A stretch of DNA of 64,000 nucleotides from Streptomyces actinomycinicus (GTDB lineage Bacteria; Actinomycetota; Actinomycetes; Streptomycetales; Streptomycetaceae), in assembly GCF_016741775.1 (NCBI RefSeq), contig NZ_JAERRK010000002.1, forward strand, positions 62,001 through 126,000. The letters are read 5' to 3'. Made by a program: the position numbers and the translations under genes. This document shows, one piece after another, positions 24,241 to 32,941 of the stretch. The notes under the pieces are model-generated. The model was not told the origin of the DNA and searched no databases. It worked only from the letters and a program-made list of their open reading frames with translations. Position 1 is the stretch's first letter. The number at the start of each line of letters is the position of its first letter.

Positions 24241-24546
24241 GCGCAGCTCCCCGCTCTTCACACCCTCCGGCCCACCGGTGTGACTCCAATGCGCCAGGAC
24301 GACTTCATTGCGTGACTACGTGAGCACTGTATCCACGGCCGTCTGGCCGGAGAACAGCGTTTGTGAAGCCGGTGTGCAACTCTCCTTGCGCAAGTCCCGC
24401 CAAACCCGGACAGGTTGAGCAGGCGATCGGCGACGGGTTTGGTCTGGACCTCTTGACACCCAGGATTGGTCTGGACCAACTTGTAGGCGAGCGGTGGCCA
24501 CCGTGCACTCCCCCTCTCCCCGCCAACTCCCCCACCGGAGGCTCCT
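24241..24546. promoter_or_regulatory. Divergent regulatory region between Tad locus and chitinase
   Basis: About 300 bp. The chitinase side holds two TGGTCTGGACC elements and a TTGACA hexamer (24453-24458). The Tad side must contain the promoter of the zinc-ribbon protein gene, but no clear hexamers were identified there. Confidence 0.6.
24440..24478 (+). promoter_or_regulatory. Two DasR-type (dre) sites flanking a -35 element in the chitinase promoter
   Basis: TGGTCTGGACCT (24440-24451) and TGGTCTGGACCA (24467-24478) match the dre core TGGTCTAGACCA with one or two changes. They are direct repeats 27 bp apart and bracket TTGACA at 24453-24458. The same 12-bp direct-repeat arrangement is known at Streptomyces chitinase promoters, where the GntR regulator DasR senses GlcNAc-derived metabolites. 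Confidence 0.75.
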
Positions 24547-26265
24547 GTGGACCGCGTACCAGGCATACCCAGACCCCGCGGACGGCGACTCGCGACGTGG
24601 TCCGCCGCCACCGCCCTGGCCCTCTCGGTCGCGGGCCTCGCCGCCGCCTCCCCCGCGTCCGCGGCGGACGTCAACAACGTGAAGAACGCCGGCTTCGAGT
24701 CGGGCCTGGCCGGCTGGACGTGCACGTCCGGCAGCGGCGCGACCGTCTCCTCCCCCGTGCACGGCGGCGCCGGCGCCCTGAAGGCGACCCCGGCCGGCCA
24801 GGACAACGCCAGGTGCAGCCAGTCGGTGGCGGTGAAGCCCAACTCGACGTACTCGCTGGGCGCGTGGGTGCAGGGCGGCTACGCGTACCTGGGCGTGACC
24901 GGCACGGGCACCACGGACGTCTCCACCTGGACCCCCGACTCCCCGGCGTGGAAGCAGCTGACGACGACCTTCACCACGGGCGCGTCGACGACCTCGGTCA
25001 CGGTCTACACCCACGGCTGGTACGGCCAGGCGGCCTACTACGCCGACGACATCTCGGTCTACGGCCCCGACGGCGGCGGAGGCGGCGACCCGGCCCCGAC
25101 AGTCCCGGCGGCCCCCGCCGGCCTCACGGTGGCCGGTACGACGTCCTCCTCGGTCTCCCTCACCTGGTCCGCGGTCTCGGGCGCGACGGGCTACAACGTC
25201 TACCGGAACGGCACGAAGGTCACGGCGGTGACCGGCACGTCGGCGACGGTGGCCGGTCTGGCGGCCTCGACGTCGTACTCGTTCCAGGTCACGGCCACGA
25301 ACGCGGCGGGCGAGTCGGCGAAGTCGGCGACGGTGACGGGCACGACGTCCTCCGGCACGGGCGGCGGCGGGGGCGGCACGCTCCCCAAGCACGCGGTGAC
25401 CGGGTACTGGCAGAACTTCAACAACGGCGCGACGGTCCAGAAGCTGTCCGACGTCCCCTCCGCCTACGACATCATCGCCGTGGCCTTCGCGGACGCAACG
25501 TCCACCCCGGGAGCCGTGGTCTTCAACCTGGACTCGGCCGGCCTCGGCGGCTACACGGTCGACCAGTTCAAGGCCGACATCAGGGCCAAGCAGGCGGCCG
25601 GCAAGAAGGTCGTCATCTCGATCGGCGGCGAGAAGGGCACGGTGTCGGTCAACGACTCGGCCTCGGCGGCGAACTTCGCGAACTCCGTCTACTCGCTGAT
25701 GCAGACGTACGGCTTCGACGGCGTCGACATCGACCTGGAGAACGGCCTGAACGCCACGTACATGACGCAGGCGCTGCGCTCCCTGTCGTCGAAGGCGGGC
25801 TCGTCCCTGATCATCACGATGGCTCCCCAGACGATCGACATGCAGTCCACGTCGAACTCCTACTTCCAGACGGCGCTGAACGTGAAGGACATCCTCACGG
25901 TCGTCAACATGCAGTACTACAACAGCGGTTCCATGCTGGGCTGCGACGGCAAGGTGTACTCACAGGGCACGGTGGACTTCCTCACCGCCCTGGCCTGCAT
26001 CCAGCTGGAGGGCGGCCTGTCCCCGTCCCAGGTGGGCCTGGGCCTGCCGGCCTCCACGCGGGCGGCGGGCGGCGGCTACGTCTCCCCGACGGTGGTCAAC
26101 AACGCCCTGGACTGCCTGACGGCGGGCACGAACTGCGGCACCTTCAAGCCGTCCAGGACCTACCCGGCCCTGCGGGGCGCGATGACCTGGTCCACGAACT
26201 GGGACGCGGCGTCCGGGAACGCGTGGTCCAGCCCGGTGGGGGCGCACGTGCACGCACTGCCGTGA
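24547..26265 (+). CDS. Secreted family 18 chitinase (CBM-FnIII-GH18)
   Basis: 572 residues. The GTG start follows GGAGG. The signal peptide ends near ASPASAADV (residue about 40). A carbohydrate-binding module spans about 42-175 (NVKNAGFESGLAGWTC ... AYYADDISVYG), then a Gly-rich linker, an FnIII domain (about 190-270), a second Gly linker and GH18 (about 280-572). The catalytic motif is DGVDIDLE with Glu398 as proton donor; SIGG in KVVISIGGEKG is the second GH18 signature. It hydrolyses chitin outside the cell. The layout matches actinobacterial chitinases. Regulation is probably by DasR through the two upstream sites. Confidence 0.95.
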   Translation: MDRVPGIPRPRGRRLATWSAATALALSVAGLAAASPASAADVNNVKNAGFESGLAGWTCTSGSGATVSSPVHGGAGALKATPAGQDNARCSQSVAVKPNSTYSLGAWVQGGYAYLGVTGTGTTDVSTWTPDSPAWKQLTTTFTTGASTTSVTVYTHGWYGQAAYYADDISVYGPDGGGGGDPAPTVPAAPAGLTVAGTTSSSVSLTWSAVSGATGYNVYRNGTKVTAVTGTSATVAGLAASTSYSFQVTATNAAGESAKSATVTGTTSSGTGGGGGGTLPKHAVTGYWQNFNNGATVQKLSDVPSAYDIIAVAFADATSTPGAVVFNLDSAGLGGYTVDQFKADIRAKQAAGKKVVISIGGEKGTVSVNDSASAANFANSVYSLMQTYGFDGVDIDLENGLNATYMTQALRSLSSKAGSSLIITMAPQTIDMQSTSNSYFQTALNVKDILTVVNMQYYNSGSMLGCDGKVYSQGTVDFLTALACIQLEGGLSPSQVGLGLPASTRAAGGGYVSPTVVNNALDCLTAGTNCGTFKPSRTYPALRGAMTWSTNWDAASGNAWSSPVGAHVHALP

Positions 26266-26286
26266 CGTGAACACCGGCTGACGCAC

Positions 26287-26317
26287 GGCGCCCGGGGCCT
26301 CTGCGGCACCGGGCGCC
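26287..26317 (+). terminator. Terminator after chitinase
   Basis: Perfect 9-bp arms GGCGCCCGG (26287-26295) and CCGGGCGCC (26309-26317), 22 bases after the stop, followed by TTCGTGT. Confidence 0.65.
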
Positions 26318-26360
26318 TTCGTGTGCCCCGGGGCGGCGCGCGGAAGAGGAGGCGTAGGCC

Positions 26361-26474
26361 GAGGTGGCGCAGGCCGAGAAGCCGTGCGTGCGATCGAGGT
26401 GGCGCAGGCCGAGAAGCCGTGCGTGCGATCGAGGTGGCGCAGGCCGAGAAGCCGTGCGTGCGATCGAGGTGGCG
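26361..26474. repeat. 35-bp tandem repeat
   Basis: Three perfect copies starting at 26361, 26396 and 26431, plus a partial fourth at 26466; each begins GAGGTGGCGCAGGCC and ends GTGCGTGCGATC. The repeat lies in the 286-bp interval between the chitinase terminator and the SseB-like gene. The period is not a multiple of three, so it is not selected as coding sequence. Confidence 0.92.
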
Positions 26475-26551
26475 TGTGGCTGGCCGGACCTCACCGTCCA
26501 CGCCGGCCTTCGCGTTGCAGTTGTCAATGTGCCGGTGTGATGATCCCGGGC

Positions 26552-27181
26552 ATGGCTGAACACGCGGAAGGCGCCGGCTCGACGGAGGGCACCCGCAGGT
26601 CACGGCTGTACGACTATGCGGACGTGACCGGGGGCGTGGAGGCGGGGGCCACGGATCCGGGGACCACGGAGACGGAGACCGCGGATCCGGGGACCACGCC
26701 GGACGGGAAGACCACGTCGGATTCGGCGACCACGTCCGTTCCGGCGACCACACCGAATTCGGCGACCACGGCTTCGGAGGCATCCGGCATGCCCGCCGCC
26801 GAGGGCGCGCGCAGGCACCGTGAGTTCGCCGTGCTGCTGGGCGAGTTCCGGCGGACGCCGGTGCTCGTGCCGGTGGACCGGGAAGAAGCCCCCCTGACGG
26901 CCGACTTCGGCGGCGTCCGCTGGATCTACGCCTTCTCCGACGAGGGGGCGCTGGCGCGCTTCGCGTCGGCGCGGGGGGAGGGCGACCGCGAGTGGGCGTA
27001 CCAGCGGTGGCTGGGAGCGCGTCTGCTGGATGCCGCGGTGCCGGCCGTGGGGGTGCCGTGCGGGGTGGCGCTGGACTGCGCGGACGGGGCGGACGGCGGT
27101 GTGCTGTTTCCGCCGGTACGGGGAGTCGTGCCCGACGAGGTGGCGGTGGACGTCGACAGCGGGGCGGGGGCTGAGAAGTGA
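26552..27181 (+). CDS. SseB-like N-terminal domain protein, first gene of RHS toxin operon
   Basis: 209 residues. Residues about 20-80 are Thr/Pro/Asp-rich degenerate repeats (ATDPGTTETETADPGTT). The folded part (about 85-205) contains FAVLLGEFRRTPVLVPVDREEAPLTADFGGVRWIYAFSDEGALARFASARG, the SseB N-terminal pattern, and ends PPVRGVVPDEVAVDVDSGAG. SseB-type proteins are frequent near actinobacterial secretion-linked genes; their molecular role is unclear. The start is uncertain: ATG 26552 is favoured, with ATG 26540 as the alternative, and neither has a good ribosome-binding site. The stop overlaps the next start by 4 bp (GTGA). Confidence 0.75.
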   Translation: MAEHAEGAGSTEGTRRSRLYDYADVTGGVEAGATDPGTTETETADPGTTPDGKTTSDSATTSVPATTPNSATTASEASGMPAAEGARRHREFAVLLGEFRRTPVLVPVDREEAPLTADFGGVRWIYAFSDEGALARFASARGEGDREWAYQRWLGARLLDAAVPAVGVPCGVALDCADGADGGVLFPPVRGVVPDEVAVDVDSGAGAEK

Positions 27182-27768
27182 CGGACGGCGGTGGCAAGGA
27201 CCTGGCGACGCAGGGTCTCGGTCTGATCGCGAAGGGCCTGACCGCGGCGCTGGGCGAGCTGAAGGAGCTGGGCGGGTTCGGGACGTCCGGTGCAGGGCGC
27301 GGCTTCGGCGAGATCTCGCTGTCCGGCCTGGAACTGGGGCACGAGGGCCTGACGGAGGAGTTCAAGTCGTTCTGCGAGCGCTGGGAGTGGGGCGTGCGGT
27401 CGCTGGTCAACGAGGGCAACGGATTCGCGCTGAAGACGGGTCTGGCGGCGGGCACGTACTACGAGACGGACCAGTACGTCGAGGGCACCTTGAAGGTGGC
27501 CGAGAACGCGGCCGTCGGAAATCCGTACGCCTCCGAGGAGGAGGTGCAGAAGATGGGCTACGGCGAGATCGCCGGTTCCGGCGGTGACGTGGATTACAGC
27601 AAGGAGTCCTTCGACGAGGCGTGGGCCAACAGCAAGCAGGGCTGGAAGACGGCTGCGGACGATGTGATGACCTCGCACACCATCGGACCGGTGCCGGGCG
27701 TGGGCCTGGGCGATCTGCGTGAGGCGGTCGGTGACGCGGACGGCTCCGAGCCGGGCGGTGAGCGCTGA
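27178..27768 (+). CDS. Unknown helical protein of the RHS toxin operon
   Basis: 196 residues, not recognised. It is soluble-looking, with a predicted helical middle (LEGLTEEFKSFCERWEWGVRSLVNEGNGFALKTGLAAGTYYETDQYVEGTLKVAENA) resembling the WXG100/T7SS substrate-like coat of YeeF/ESX-type proteins. The region ENAAVGNPYASEEEVQKMGYGEIAG is followed by a polar tail. It overlaps the SseB-like gene (4 bp) and the RHS gene start (1 bp, at 27768). The position immediately before a WXG-RHS protein suggests a secretion partner or chaperone of the toxin (inference). Confidence 0.7.
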   Translation: MTDGGGKDLATQGLGLIAKGLTAALGELKELGGFGTSGAGRGFGEISLSGLELGHEGLTEEFKSFCERWEWGVRSLVNEGNGFALKTGLAAGTYYETDQYVEGTLKVAENAAVGNPYASEEEVQKMGYGEIAGSGGDVDYSKESFDEAWANSKQGWKTAADDVMTSHTIGPVPGVGLGDLREAVGDADGSEPGGER

Positions 27769-30700
27769 TGGGCATCGGCGACATCACCAACTCCTTGCTC
27801 GGTGGCGGCGAGAAGCTCCTCGACGGCGGCAAGAAGCTCCTCGGTGAGGGCGTCGACTACACCACCGACAAGATCGGTGACGGCTTGGACTACGTCGGGG
27901 CGCACAAGGCGGCCGACGTGGTGGAGGACTGGGGTGACGGCGTCGCCTCCGACCTGGGCGCGACCCCCGGCGAGCAGCAGCTCGACGAGACGGAGGAGGC
28001 CGACGAACTCGTCCATGGCAGCCCGGCGAAGATCCGCGAGAGCGCCAAGCACCTGCGGGACTTCCACAGCGCGTTCGACAAGGTCGGCCAGGGGCTGAAG
28101 AAGGTCGACTCCTCCGGCTGGAAGGGTGAGGGCGGCGGCGCCTTCCGCAAGAAGTTCGGCGTGCACCCCACGAAGTGGACGCAGGCGGCCGAGGCCTGTG
28201 AGACCGCGGCCGGGGCGCTGGAGGCGTACGCGGACACCGTGAAGTGGGCGCAGGGCCAGGCCGAGGAGGCCGTGGCGCTCTACAAGAAGGGCGTGAAGGC
28301 GGGCGAGGACGCAGCTGACGACTACCGGACCAAGGCCGAGACCTACAACGCCAAAGTCCGCGCGGGCGAGGACCCGGGGCCCAAGCCGCACCAGGACCTC
28401 GACGCGGGCAGGGCCGACATCAAGGCCGCCGTGCACAAGCTGGCCGAGGCCCGTAAGCAGCGCAACACGGCCGCCTCCGAGGCGCAGGGCAAGGTGAAGG
28501 CGGCCCTGGCCCACGCCCCTGCCGAGCCTCCGCCCCTGGAGCGCCTCGAGGGCAACCTGAAGGACGGCGCCCTGTCCACCGGCATCGAACTCACCCACTT
28601 CGGCGGGGGCGTCGTCAAGGGCACGGCGGGCCTGGTCAACTTCGTCCGCGGCCTGAACCCCACCGACCCCTACAACATCACCCACCCGTCCGCGTACATG
28701 CAGAACGTCAGCATGACGCTCTCCGGCCTGGTCTCCACCGCGGCCCACCCCGAACGCACCGCGAAGACCATGTGGGACGAGTTCCGCAAGGACCCCTCCG
28801 AGTTCGGCGGCAGGATGCTCCCCGAACTCTTCGGGACCAAGGGCCTCGGCACGGAGATGGGGCTGGCACGCAAGGCCGCCGAGACGGGACTCGCCCGACG
28901 GGCGGCGGAGACGGCGGCGGGACGGGAGGCACGAGCCGGGGCCGAGGGGGCGGCCGGGAGGACGGGGCGGGGCCACCTGGACGAGGATCCCGTACAGCCC
29001 ACGCGGGACGGTGACTCCGTACACAGCGGCGGTACCGACCCGATCGACCTCGCCAGCGGCAGGATGTACCTGCCACAGACGGACGTCACGCTCCCCGGAA
29101 CCCTGCCGCTGCTCCTGACCAGGCGAGTCGAGTCCGGCTACGACCTCGGCCGCTGGTTCGGCCCCTCCTGGTCCTCCACGCTGGACCAGCGCCTGGAGAT
29201 CGACGCGGAGGGAGTCGTCCACGTCACGGAGGACGGTCTCCTCCTCTCGTACCCCCACCCGGCCCCCGGCCTGCTCACCCTGCCGCACCACGGCCCCCGC
29301 CGGCTCTTGGACCGGGTGGACGACGGCTACACGATCACGGACCCGCGGACCCACCGCACCTGGCACTTCGCCGACCGGGGCCCCGGCCTGGCGGTCCTGG
29401 AACAGATCGACGACCGCAACGGCAACTGGATCACCTTCGAGTACGACGCCGGGGGTACCCCCCTGGGTGTCTTCACGAGTGCCGGCCAGGGCGTCCGCAT
29501 CACGACGGGGTCGGGCCGCGTGACGGCGTACCACCTGGCGACGACCGGCGAGGAGCTGAAGCGCTTCGGCTACACGGACGGCAACCTCACGGAGGTCACC
29601 GACTCCTCCGGCCTGCCGCTCGGCTTCACGTACGACGAGGCCGGCCGGGTCACGTCCTGGACGGACACGAACGACCGCAGCTACACGTACGAGTACGACG
29701 ACCGGGACCGCTGCATCGCGGAGGGCGGCTCGGCGGGCCACATGGCGCTGCGGCTGACGTACGGGGAGCCGGACCCCGAGACGGGCCTGCGGACGACGAC
29801 GGCGACGACCGCCGAGGGACACACCCGCCGTTACCTGGTCAACGACACCTGGCAGGTGGTGGCGGAGACCGACCCGCTGGGCGCGACGACCCGCTACCAC
29901 CGGGACCGCCACAACCGCCTGCTCTCCACGACGGACGCGCTGGGGCACACGACGACGTTCGAGTACGACGACGCAGGCAACCTGACGTCGGTCACCCGCC
30001 CGGACGGCCGCGGAACCAGGGCGGAGTACAACGACCTGGGCCTGCCGGTGAAGGTGGTGCACGCCGACGGCACGGTGACCCGCCAGACGTACGACGAGCG
30101 CGGCAACCGCACCTCGGTGACGGACGCGGCGGGCCGGACCACGTTCTTCACCTCCACGGACGCCGGTCACCTGACATCGGTGACGGACCCGCTGGGCAAC
30201 ACGACGACCATCGTGTGCGACCGCGCGGGCCTCCCGGTGGTGGTGACGGACCCGCTGGGCGCGACCACGCGGTTCTCACGGAACGCCCTGGGCCTGCCGA
30301 CCACGATCACGGACCCCACCGGCGCCACGACCCGCCTGGACTGGTCGATCGAAGGTCGGCTGACCGGCCGCACGGCCCCCGACGGCACCACGGAGAGGTG
30401 GACGTACGACGGCGAGGGCAACTGCACGAGCCACACGAATGCGCTCGGCGGTGTCTCGTACTTCGAGTACACCCACTTCGACCTGCTGACGGCACGCACG
30501 GGCCCGGACGGCGTCCGCTACGAGTTCGAGCACGACTCGGAACTACGCCTGACGAAGGTCACGAACCCGCAGGGCCTGACGTGGACGTACGAGTACGACG
30601 CGGCCGGGCGCCTGGTGACGGAGACGGACTTCGACGACCGCGCGCTGGAGTACGAGTACGACGCGGCGGGCCGCCTGCTCTCACGGCGGAACGCGCTCGG

Positions 30701-32462
30701 CGAGGTGACGTCCTTCGAGCGAAATGAATTCGGCCAAGTCCTCCGCAAGGACACGGCAGGCCGAATCACCACATACACCTACGACCTGACCGACCAACTG
30801 GCCCAGGCGTCCGGCCCCGACGGCACGACGCTGACGCTCCTGCGGGACCGCTACGGCCGCCTGCACTCGGAGACGGTCGACGGCCGCACGGTGACGTACA
30901 CGTACGACCCCTTGGGCCGCCGGACGGGCCGCACCACCCCGGCCGGGGCCGAGACGACGTGGTCGTACGACGCGGCGGGCCGCCGCACGGGCATGGTGGC
31001 GTCGGGTCGCCCGATCGACTTCACGTACGACGACGCGGGCCGCGAGGTGACCCGCCGCATCGGCGTCGGTGTGGCTCTTGAGCACACCTTCGACGCGCTG
31101 GGCCGCTTGACGAGCCAGTCGGTGACCGGCGTGGGGGGCCACCAGGTCCAGCACCGGGCGTACACGTACCGGGCCGACGGCAACCTGACCGGCATCGAGG
31201 ACCACCTGTCCGGCTCCCGCCGCTTCGACCTGGACGCGGCGGGCAGGGTCACGGCGGTGCACGCGGCCGGCTGGACGGAGCGGTACGCCTATGACGAGGC
31301 CGGCAACCAGACCGAGGCCTCCTGGCCGACGGACCACCCGGGCGCAGAGGCGACGGGCCCCCGCTCCTACGCGGGCACGCGCATCACCCGAGCCGGCAAC
31401 GTCCGCTACGGACACGACGCCCTCGGCCGCATCACCCTGCGCCAGAAGACCCGCCTGTCGCGGAAGCCGGACACGTGGCGCTACGAGTGGGACGCCGAGG
31501 ACCGCCTGACCTCGGTCGTCACCCCGGACGGCACGCGCTGGCGCTACACCTACGACCCCCTGGGCCGCCGCACGGCGAAACTCCGCTTGGCCGAGGACGG
31601 CGAAACGGTGCTGGAGCGGGTGACCTTCACGTGGGACGGCACGACCCTCTGCGAACAGACGACAACGTCCGCGGACCTCCCCCACCCGGTCACCCTCACC
31701 TGGGACCACCAGGGCCTGCGCCCGCTCTCCCAGACGGAACGCATCACCGCGACGGAAGCCCCCCAGCAGGAGATCGACTCCCGCTTCTTCGCCATCGTCA
31801 CCGACCTGGTCGGCACCCCGAGCGAACTGATCGACGAACAGGGCGACATCGCCTGGCGCACCCGCAGCACCCTCTGGGGAACAACGGCGTGGACGGCAAA
31901 CAGCACCACCTACACCCCCCTACGCTTCCCAGGCCAGTACTACGACCCGGAAACGGGGCTGCACTACAACTACTTCCGCCATTACGACCCGGAAACGGCG
32001 CGGTACCTGACTCCCGATCCACTCGGACTCGTACCGGCACCCAACCCGGACACGTACGTTCACAATCCACATGGGTGGAGTGACCCCCTCGGTCTTGCAC
32101 CTGTTGATGGGTGCACCGAAAACCCCACACACATGCGTTCGAGTAGTCGCAATGCCGCCTTCCGGGAAGCCAAGCGAGACTTGGATATTCCAATGGCTCA
32201 GCACCCGGACGAGATCCGCACTGTTCCGATGACGGATCGAACAGGTCAACAAGTCATGGATGCATCACACAACCCAGTAATGACGCGCGAATACGTGTAC
32301 ACACGGCGCGATGGAAGCAGGGTCATCATCCAAGACCATGCGTACGGGCACTACTACGGCGAGGGTGGAGTTGGCGACCAAGGGCCACACTTCAACGTCC
32401 GGCCATGGGAAAACCCCCGAACTGGTAAAGTCCCGGGCACTGCACAGCACTACGAGTACTAG
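27768..32462 (+). CDS. WXG/RHS-repeat polymorphic toxin with HNH/Endo VII-like tip
   Basis: 1564 residues. The N-terminal 300 residues are helical, with a WXG-type turn (SGWKGEGGGAFRKKFG, near residue 115), suggesting T7SS-like export. The DUF6531 entry domain starts near residue 424 (DPIDLASGRMYLPQTDVTLPG). About 30 YD/RHS repeats follow (for example YEYDAAGRLLSRRNALGEVTSFERNEFGQ) up to the RHS core RFPGQYYDPETGLHYNYFRHYDPETARYLTPDPLGL (about 1385-1420). The last 115 residues are the toxin tip: AFREAKRDLDIPMAQHPDE, then REYVYTRRDGSRVIIQDHAYGHYYGEGG..GPHFNVRPW, whose D-H, H and H pattern resembles HNH/Endo VII (EHHH-type) nuclease toxins. The tip DNA is visibly less GC-rich. Confidence 0.9.
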   Translation: MGIGDITNSLLGGGEKLLDGGKKLLGEGVDYTTDKIGDGLDYVGAHKAADVVEDWGDGVASDLGATPGEQQLDETEEADELVHGSPAKIRESAKHLRDFHSAFDKVGQGLKKVDSSGWKGEGGGAFRKKFGVHPTKWTQAAEACETAAGALEAYADTVKWAQGQAEEAVALYKKGVKAGEDAADDYRTKAETYNAKVRAGEDPGPKPHQDLDAGRADIKAAVHKLAEARKQRNTAASEAQGKVKAALAHAPAEPPPLERLEGNLKDGALSTGIELTHFGGGVVKGTAGLVNFVRGLNPTDPYNITHPSAYMQNVSMTLSGLVSTAAHPERTAKTMWDEFRKDPSEFGGRMLPELFGTKGLGTEMGLARKAAETGLARRAAETAAGREARAGAEGAAGRTGRGHLDEDPVQPTRDGDSVHSGGTDPIDLASGRMYLPQTDVTLPGTLPLLLTRRVESGYDLGRWFGPSWSSTLDQRLEIDAEGVVHVTEDGLLLSYPHPAPGLLTLPHHGPRRLLDRVDDGYTITDPRTHRTWHFADRGPGLAVLEQIDDRNGNWITFEYDAGGTPLGVFTSAGQGVRITTGSGRVTAYHLATTGEELKRFGYTDGNLTEVTDSSGLPLGFTYDEAGRVTSWTDTNDRSYTYEYDDRDRCIAEGGSAGHMALRLTYGEPDPETGLRTTTATTAEGHTRRYLVNDTWQVVAETDPLGATTRYHRDRHNRLLSTTDALGHTTTFEYDDAGNLTSVTRPDGRGTRAEYNDLGLPVKVVHADGTVTRQTYDERGNRTSVTDAAGRTTFFTSTDAGHLTSVTDPLGNTTTIVCDRAGLPVVVTDPLGATTRFSRNALGLPTTITDPTGATTRLDWSIEGRLTGRTAPDGTTERWTYDGEGNCTSHTNALGGVSYFEYTHFDLLTARTGPDGVRYEFEHDSELRLTKVTNPQGLTWTYEYDAAGRLVTETDFDDRALEYEYDAAGRLLSRRNALGEVTSFERNEFGQVLRKDTAGRITTYTYDLTDQLAQASGPDGTTLTLLRDRYGRLHSETVDGRTVTYTYDPLGRRTGRTTPAGAETTWSYDAAGRRTGMVASGRPIDFTYDDAGREVTRRIGVGVALEHTFDALGRLTSQSVTGVGGHQVQHRAYTYRADGNLTGIEDHLSGSRRFDLDAAGRVTAVHAAGWTERYAYDEAGNQTEASWPTDHPGAEATGPRSYAGTRITRAGNVRYGHDALGRITLRQKTRLSRKPDTWRYEWDAEDRLTSVVTPDGTRWRYTYDPLGRRTAKLRLAEDGETVLERVTFTWDGTTLCEQTTTSADLPHPVTLTWDHQGLRPLSQTERITATEAPQQEIDSRFFAIVTDLVGTPSELIDEQGDIAWRTRSTLWGTTAWTANSTTYTPLRFPGQYYDPETGLHYNYFRHYDPETARYLTPDPLGLVPAPNPDTYVHNPHGWSDPLGLAPVDGCTENPTHMRSSSRNAAFREAKRDLDIPMAQHPDEIRTVPMTDRTGQQVMDASHNPVMTREYVYTRRDGSRVIIQDHAYGHYYGEGGVGDQGPHFNVRPWENPRTGKVPGTAQHYEY

Positions 32463-32491
32463 CCCTAGACAGGACAGGAGGCCGACACGAG

Positions 32492-32890
32492 ATGCCGTGG
32501 ACGTCACTGGTACGCAACCCTGAGGGGCTTGAGGCCGTCTATCAGGGGGACCCCCCCGACCTTTCAGGCGTCCGCGTACACGAAGTGGCCCTACACGAGG
32601 ATGGGCCGACTCTGAGAATTCGCCTGGACTTGCCTCGCTACCCAGACCAGCCTCCTCGTAAATGGGCTGTCCAAGGCTTCAACACAGTACAAGTCGAGAT
32701 CTCAATGGGCAATCTTCATGCCATCACGTTGGAAGGGTTCACCACCTCCACGACCGCGAACGTTTCTCTTACTGCAAAGGATGGCGTCACTCTTGGTCTC
32801 ACGTCATCCGGAACTCACATCAAAGCGACAGCGGATTTTGTCTTCATTTCAGGGCTGTCGGCATATGTCAACGAAGTAGGAGAACCCTAG
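32492..32890 (+). CDS. Probable immunity protein (Imm50-like)
   Basis: 132 residues. It starts at ATG 32492 with AGGAGG upstream, 29 bp after the toxin stop. The beta-rich pattern (SLVRNPEGLEAVYQGDPPDLSGVRVHEVALHEDGPTLRIRLDLPRYPDQPPRKWAVQGFNTVQVEISMGNLHAITLEGF) resembles Imm50 family proteins: an N-terminal y-x-P-x-L turn, then KW and a central N-V/T-x-Q-V strand. As the gene directly after the toxin tip it should neutralise the nuclease. Its base composition is visibly lower in GC than most of the window, like the tip. Confidence 0.75.
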   Translation: MPWTSLVRNPEGLEAVYQGDPPDLSGVRVHEVALHEDGPTLRIRLDLPRYPDQPPRKWAVQGFNTVQVEISMGNLHAITLEGFTTSTTANVSLTAKDGVTLGLTSSGTHIKATADFVFISGLSAYVNEVGEP

Positions 32891-32941
32891 GTCCTCCTTC
32901 CGTTCCGGTGACCGCCGCTCAGGGCAGCCACCGGTACGCTC

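Noticed and set aside
22607..24289. N-terminal extension of CpaB to 560 residues
   Set aside because: The upstream part is an out-of-frame Arg-rich shadow of the zinc-ribbon gene. The helix directly after the Met at 23314 fixes the start.
24363..26270. Long plus-strand frame overlapping the chitinase
   Set aside because: Arg/His-rich sequence with no signal peptide or domains; the chitinase frame has signal peptide, CBM, FnIII and GH18.
26361..26474. 35-bp repeats as a CRISPR array
   Set aside because: Copies are contiguous without spacers and no cas gene is present.
27594..30170. 858-codon minus-strand frame antisense to the RHS gene
   Set aside because: Compositional artefact; no start context and no recognisable domain.
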